Origin: DASZZY01 sp036260395 | GTDB taxonomy: Bacteria > Actinomycetota > UBA4738 > CALAEC01 | DNA: 9,410 bases | Reading direction: 5' to 3' | Assembly (NCBI GenBank): GCA_036260395.1 | Contig: DASZZY010000216.1 | Location: 1-9,410, forward strand | Shown here: positions 6,686-9,410 of the stretch, in pieces | How positions within the stretch are numbered: position 1 is the stretch's first letter | Layout of the letters: every line of letters starts with the position of its first letter | Notes under the pieces: model-generated | The model's database searches: none | What the model was told of the DNA's origin: nothing | The model's input: the letters and a program-made list of their open reading frames with translations, nothing else | Translations under genes and position numbers: made by a program

Positions 6686-7400
6686 AGTCCTGGATCACCC
6701 GCAAGAGGCCCAGGCGGGAGAGCAGCGGCACCCACTGGTCGGTAGCCAGCAGGACCCCCACCGCTAGGAGCAGCGTCCCCCCCGTGCCCACGAACCAGTG
6801 GTAGTTGCGCCGCACGAAGGCCAGCGCGCCGGTTAGCCGGCTGATCCCCAGACCGAGCAGCACGAAGGGCACGCCGAGCCCGAGCGAGTAGAAGAACAGC
6901 AGGACCGCTCCCCACGCGCCGCCCCCCTGCGCCGCGCTGAGCGTCAGCACGGCCGCCAGGACGGGGCCGATGCACGGCGTCCATCCGATGGCGAACGCCA
7001 TGCCCAGCGGCATGGCTCCGGCCGGACCGGGGCGGATCCTGGCCAGGAACGGCCGCCGCTCGGCGAGCAGCGGTCCGCCGAGCCGGAACGCGTACAGCAG
7101 CATCAGCACGGCGATGGCGATCACCACGCCGCCGGCGATCTGCTGGCCGATCGGCTGGCGGAGGACGGGGACCAGGACCCGGGAGAACGCCCCCATCGCG
7201 GAGAAGACCACGGCGAACCCCAGGACGAACAGCAGCATCGGGACGATGGGCCGCCCGGCCTCCTGGTCACGGCTCCCCGAGACGAACGACAGGTAGCCGG
7301 GGAGCAGGGGCAGGACGCACGGAGAGGCGCAGGAGACGACGCCCGCGGCGAAGGCCAGCGCCGGCCCCCACCAGGCCTGGATCGCGTTCCCGAACTCCAT
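6669..7400 (-). CDS. ccdA: CcdA-type thiol-disulfide transporter (DsbD transmembrane domain)
   Basis: This 243-residue, six-helix membrane protein passes reducing equivalents from cytoplasmic thioredoxin to extracytoplasmic thiol proteins, serving cytochrome c maturation and copper-site assembly. The redox pair is visible as Cys28 in S-C-A-S-P-C-V-L-P-L-L-P-G-Y (23-36) and Cys143 in G-W-T-P-C-I-G-P (139-146), with Cys24 additional. Length and both motifs are standard. The ATG at 7400 places the conserved first helix right at the N-terminus. The open frame runs further up to 8051, but that part is antisense to the opposing operon and not coding. No ResA, ResB or ResC gene is next to it, so its thiol partner must lie elsewhere or among the neighbours. 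Confidence 0.92.
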   Translation of the reverse strand: MEFGNAIQAWWGPALAFAAGVVSCASPCVLPLLPGYLSFVSGSRDQEAGRPIVPMLLFVLGFAVVFSAMGAFSRVLVPVLRQPIGQQIAGGVVIAIAVLMLLYAFRLGGPLLAERRPFLARIRPGPAGAMPLGMAFAIGWTPCIGPVLAAVLTLSAAQGGGAWGAVLLFFYSLGLGVPFVLLGLGISRLTGALAFVRRNYHWFVGTGGTLLLAVGVLLATDQWVPLLSRLGLLRVIQDFTPPL

Positions 7401-7423
7401 GGTACCTAGTCTTTCACCCTCGG

Positions 7424-7452
7424 TTGCGAACCTCCGGGCGCTCGCGCATGAT
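7424..7452 (+). promoter_or_regulatory. Candidate sigma-70-type promoter of the bc-like operon
   Basis: TTGCGA (7424-7429, 4/6 to TTGACA) and CATGAT (7447-7452, 4/6 to TATAAT) are separated by 17 bases. Transcription would begin near 7459-7460, so the Rex-type palindrome would sit at about +6 to +25, a usual place for a blocking repressor. A second -10-like TAGAAT lies at 7530-7535 but has no clear -35. The assignment is by eye only. Confidence 0.35.
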
Positions 7453-7464
7453 TCCCCCGTGAGG

Positions 7465-7484
7465 CTTGTGAACGGCTTCACAAG
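7465..7484. promoter_or_regulatory. Rex-type operator, perfect palindrome TTGTGAA-N4-TTCACAA
   Basis: Two perfect 8-base arms, CTTGTGAA and TTCACAAG, flank the 4-base spacer CGGC. This matches the TTGTGAA-N4-TTCACAA operator of Rex, the NADH/NAD+-sensing repressor characterised in Streptomyces and Bacillus, at every defined position. It lies in the divergent gap, 64 bases upstream of ccdA and 84 bases upstream of the bc-like operon, and could act on either or both. It is too long and perfect to be likely by chance in this GC-rich sequence. No T-tract follows, so it is not a terminator. Confidence 0.8.
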
Positions 7485-7568
7485 CGGTGGAAACGGCGGC
7501 CGCCCCGGAAGCCCGGCGGGCGCGGTTGATAGAATCGGTTTCCCGACGGGAAAGGAAAATCGCTCGCG

Positions 7569-7931
7569 GTGAGACTGCCCATCCCCAAGGGCCTGGAGCG
7601 GAGGCTCCGCCCCTACGTCGAGCGCGGGGAGCGGTTCCTCCGGGAGTGGGAGTGGACGTGGTCGCGCGCCGTCGCGGTCGCGCTGTTCGTGTCGTTCGTG
7701 GCGCTGACGACGCTGGCCGTGGTCCCCTCGTGGCTGCTGTACTTCGCCGAGGAGCAGCTCGGCTGGACGAACCGCAACCGGCTGCTGGCCTCGCTCCGGG
7801 ACCTCATCGCCAACGGCTGGATCGGCGTGTGGACCGGCATCTTCATCATCACGTTCTACAAGCTCCAGGTGATCCGCCGGCGGCTGCGCGGCGAGCGCCA
7901 GTCGGAGCGGTACTCCGGCGGATACCGGTAG
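7569..7931 (+). CDS. Two-helix membrane protein leading the bc-like operon, function unknown
   Basis: I do not recognise this 120-residue protein. It has a basic, amphipathic N-terminus (1-32), a long hydrophobic segment at about 34-58, a short loop with E-E-Q-L-G-W-T-N-R-N, and a second helix at about 84-100, followed by an Arg-rich tail (102-111) and a Tyr/Gly end. It contains no cysteine or histidine, so it should not bind cofactors itself. The start is GTG at 7569; AAAGGA at 7551-7556 is 12 bases upstream, which is rather far. It is first in the operon, 21 bases before the ferredoxin gene, so a small structural or membrane-docking subunit of the complex is the natural guess. It is not a Rieske protein. 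Confidence 0.7.
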   Translation: MRLPIPKGLERRLRPYVERGERFLREWEWTWSRAVAVALFVSFVALTTLAVVPSWLLYFAEEQLGWTNRNRLLASLRDLIANGWIGVWTGIFIITFYKLQVIRRRLRGERQSERYSGGYR

Positions 7932-7952
7932 AGGAGAGAGGATGATCCGTAC

Positions 7953-8354
7953 ATGCCGTTCGTGAAGACCGAGGTCGACATCCGCGAGGACTACGTCCTC
8001 GAGACCGTCGACCCCCAGTGGCTGAAGCAGGGCGTGAAGTCGCCCAAGCACCTGATGCTCGACCCCGAGCCGTGCATCCTGTGCCGGGCCTGCGAGGACG
8101 TCTGCCCCTGGAACTGCATCTTCATGCTGGACCCGGGCATCGTCCAGGAGACCCAGAACGAGGCCGAGGAAGGCCAGGCCGAGCAGGCGTTCGCGATCTT
8201 CGTGGTCGACGACAACGCCTGCACCCGGTGCTCGGTGTGCGTGGAACGCTGCCCCAGCGACTGCCTGTACTACGCCCGGCTGCCCGAGGGATCGGAGGGC
8301 CAGCGGACGATGGCCGCCGTGCCCGCCAGCCAGAAGGCCGACGAGGTCGCATGA
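7953..8354 (+). CDS. 2[4Fe-4S] ferredoxin-type subunit of the bc-like complex
   Basis: This 133-residue soluble protein has two [4Fe-4S] motifs: C41-x2-C44-x2-C47-x3-C51-P and C90-x2-C93-x2-C96-x3-C100-P. Each is followed by one further cysteine, in C-P-W-N-C55 and C-P-S-D-C104. An acidic insert of about 30 residues (60-89) separates the two. There is no signal peptide or membrane helix, so the protein should face the cytoplasm. ATG 7953 is preceded by AGGAGAGAGGA (7932-7942). The stop overlaps the cytochrome b start (ATGA), so the two are almost certainly made as one unit. It occupies the place where petC/qcrA Rieske genes usually precede cytochrome b. It may deliver electrons from cytoplasmic ferredoxin or NADH-linked enzymes to the b hemes or menaquinone (inference). 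Confidence 0.9.
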   Translation: MPFVKTEVDIREDYVLETVDPQWLKQGVKSPKHLMLDPEPCILCRACEDVCPWNCIFMLDPGIVQETQNEAEEGQAEQAFAIFVVDDNACTRCSVCVERCPSDCLYYARLPEGSEGQRTMAAVPASQKADEVA

Positions 8355-9130
8355 AGCTCAAGCTCCCGCGGCCGCCCAGCCCCATGGAGATGCTGGATCG
8401 CGTCCGGGAGACGGAGGTCTGGCGGTCGGTCTTCCGGCCGGGGTCGGTGTTCCGGAAGGGCTACAAGGACACCCAGCGCGACCGGGCCCTGGCCGCGATG
8501 AACAACGTGCTGTACCACCTGCATCCCGTCAAGATCAAGCGGCACGGGCTGAAGCTGACGTACACGTTCTGCCTGGGCGGGCTGTCGTTCTTCCTGTTCA
8601 TCCTGCTGACCGTCACCGGGATCTTCCTGATGTTCTTCTACCGGCCGGCCGCCGACATCGCGTCGGCCACGGCGTACGCCGACATGGAGAACATCCGGAA
8701 CGGCGTGTTCTTCGGCGACCTGACCCGGAACATCCACCGGTGGGGCGCCCACCTGATGACGTTCACGGTGTTCCTCCACATGGCGCGGGTGTTCTACACG
8801 GGCGCCTACAAGCCGCCCCGGGAGTTCAACTGGGTCGTCGGCGTCATCCTGCTCCTGCTGACGCTGCTGCTGGCGTTCACCGGGTACCTGCTTCCGTGGG
8901 ACCAGCTGGCGATCTGGGCGGTGACCGTGGGCACCAGCCTGGCGGGCTACGTCCCGCTGGTGGCCAACGAGGTCAAGTTCGTGCTGCTCGGTGGGGTCGA
9001 GGTCGGCCCCGACACCCTGCTGCGGTGGTACGTGCTCCACGTCCTGGCGCTCCCGTTCGTCCTCGTCATCTTCCTGGCCGTCCACTTCTGGCGGATCCGG
9101 AAGGACGGCGGGATCTCGGGGCCGCTGTAG
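8351..9130 (+). CDS. Cytochrome b6-type subunit (cytochrome b N-terminal half)
   Basis: This 259-residue, four-helix cytochrome b of the split b6 type is the quinol-oxidising membrane core of a bc/b6f-like complex. Heme b ligands are His129 (N-I-H-R-W) and His143 on helix B, 14 apart, and His230 and His245 on helix D, 15 apart, the same spacings as cytochrome b6. L-P-W-D-Q (181-185) and the final I-S-G-P-L also match b6. Cys74 in F-C-L-G-G aligns with the F-Y-C-L-G-G cysteine of b6 that holds heme c_n/c_i. The N-terminal 60 residues form a longer basic extension than in plant b6. The ATG at 8351 overlaps the ferredoxin stop. The subunit IV part with the PEWY Qo motif is not in the window and presumably lies downstream. 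Confidence 0.92.
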   Translation: MKLKLPRPPSPMEMLDRVRETEVWRSVFRPGSVFRKGYKDTQRDRALAAMNNVLYHLHPVKIKRHGLKLTYTFCLGGLSFFLFILLTVTGIFLMFFYRPAADIASATAYADMENIRNGVFFGDLTRNIHRWGAHLMTFTVFLHMARVFYTGAYKPPREFNWVVGVILLLLTLLLAFTGYLLPWDQLAIWAVTVGTSLAGYVPLVANEVKFVLLGGVEVGPDTLLRWYVLHVLALPFVLVIFLAVHFWRIRKDGGISGPL

Positions 9131-9135
9131 GAGGA
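9128..9135 (+). promoter_or_regulatory. Shine-Dalgarno overlapping the cytochrome b stop
   Basis: TAGGAGGA combines the TAG stop of cytochrome b with GGAGG, 8 bases before ATG 9144. This supports that ATG as the start of the truncated last gene and its place in the same operon. Confidence 0.7.
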
Positions 9136-9143
9136 TTGGGACG

Positions 9144-9410
9144 ATGGCGGAGTTCGCCGACCAGCTGAACCCGGAGACCTACAACCGGGTGCTCGAGGAG
9201 CTGCTGGGCCAGGGCGTGTCCCGCCGGGTCGCCGAGGGCCGCGCCCGGCGGATCGCCATGGTCGAGTACAAGAAGGAGCACGGCGAGCCCGCCGGCGCCC
9301 CCACCCCGACCGCCGAGCGCGAGGCCGCCGCGCCGGGGCCGGGGAACGTCCAGAGCGAGCAGGCCCCGACGCCGGCCCCTGCGCCTGCGGCGGCGGCGGG
9401 CCCCGCCGCC
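9144..9410 (+). CDS. Partial gene, helical N-terminus followed by Ala/Pro-rich linker, runs off the window
   Basis: Eighty-nine residues are visible with no stop. Residues 1-48 are charged and helix-forming, with L-E-E-L-L-G-Q-G and R-R-V-A-E-G-R-A-R-R-I-A, ending Y-K-K-E-H-G. From about 49 the sequence becomes an Ala/Pro/Gly linker (P-T-P-A-P-A-P-A-A-A-A), continuing to the end. There is no membrane helix or cofactor motif so far. The linker implies a further domain beyond the edge. By position it could carry subunit IV, a cytochrome c or another electron-transfer domain, but the visible part identifies none of these. The ATG at 9144 with GGAGG upstream is convincing, and the wobble-GC bias agrees with its neighbours. 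Confidence 0.75.
   Translation, partial: MAEFADQLNPETYNRVLEELLGQGVSRRVAEGRARRIAMVEYKKEHGEPAGAPTPTAEREAAAPGPGNVQSEQAPTPAPAPAAAAGPAA

Noticed and set aside
7465..7484. Palindrome read as an intrinsic terminator
   Set aside because: There is no T-tract on either side and it sits between divergent genes where no transcript should end. The exact Rex half-sites explain it better.
7530..7535. TAGAAT as the main -10 box of the bc-like operon
   Set aside because: There is no recognisable -35 at 16-18 bases, and it would leave the Rex site far upstream. The 7424-7452 pair fits better, though neither is proven.
7487..7945. 152-residue plus-strand frame overlapping the two-helix protein
   Set aside because: It is Arg/Ala/Gly-rich with no membrane helix or family signal. 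The 7569-7931 frame has coherent helices and wobble-GC bias.
6669..8051. 460-residue minus-strand open frame extending ccdA upstream
   Set aside because: Only the part from ATG 7400 shows CcdA motifs. The rest is antisense to the two-helix protein and ferredoxin genes and has His/Gln/Arg-rich shadow composition.
8018..8350. Upstream extension of the cytochrome b frame
   Set aside because: It lies in the ferredoxin gene out of frame. The ATG at 8351 matches b6-type N-termini.

Overview
The window is very GC-rich DNA with tightly packed genes, several GTG starts and repeated start/stop overlaps. Most of it concerns aerobic respiration, and most of the middle concerns copper handling. The gene families (COX4_pro, caa3-type CtaG, YcnJ-like CopC-CopD, an F510_1955-type propeller, SHOCT protein, stand-alone CcdA) together with a perfect Streptomyces-type Rex operator point to an actinobacterium or a close high-GC relative. 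It is probably an uncultured or environmental lineage, but sequence alone does not fix the class.

Layout. (1) 5-1923, plus strand: the end of a heme-copper oxidase locus, with cytochrome c oxidase subunit IV, the CtaG assembly factor, and a membrane-tethered cupredoxin that overlaps ctaG by 4 bases. (2) 1925-5553, plus strand: a copper/redox accessory block with a small two-helix CPAC protein, a membrane-anchored Asp-box beta-propeller, a 698-residue CopC-CopD-LolA-like fusion and a Met/His-rich SHOCT membrane protein. (3) 5610-6685, plus strand: a METTL7/UbiE-like SAM methyltransferase overlapped by a His-rich four-helix membrane protein. (4) 6669-7400, minus strand: ccdA, convergent with block 3 (17 bp overlap) and divergent from block 5. 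(5) 7401-7568: a regulatory gap holding a perfect Rex-type operator, TTGTGAA-N4-TTCACAA, just downstream of a plausible plus-strand promoter. (6) 7569-9410, plus strand: a cytochrome-bc-like operon with a two-helix membrane protein, a 2[4Fe-4S] ferredoxin in the place where a Rieske gene usually sits, a b6-type short cytochrome b with all four heme histidines and the cysteine equivalent to the heme c_n/c_i attachment site, and the start of a further gene cut by the window end.

How they may work together (inference): the bc-like complex would oxidise menaquinol, with a cupredoxin or cytochrome c (none seen here) passing electrons to the oxidase. CtaG, CopC-CopD, the Met-rich protein, CcdA and the cupredoxin would supply, shuttle or keep reduced the copper needed for the oxidase. 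The bc-like operon, and perhaps ccdA, would be tuned to NADH/NAD+ through Rex. The most unusual features are the Rieske-free gene order with a dicluster ferredoxin, and the Rex site in front of it. No RNA genes, insertion sequences, CRISPR arrays or CXXCH cytochrome c motifs were seen.
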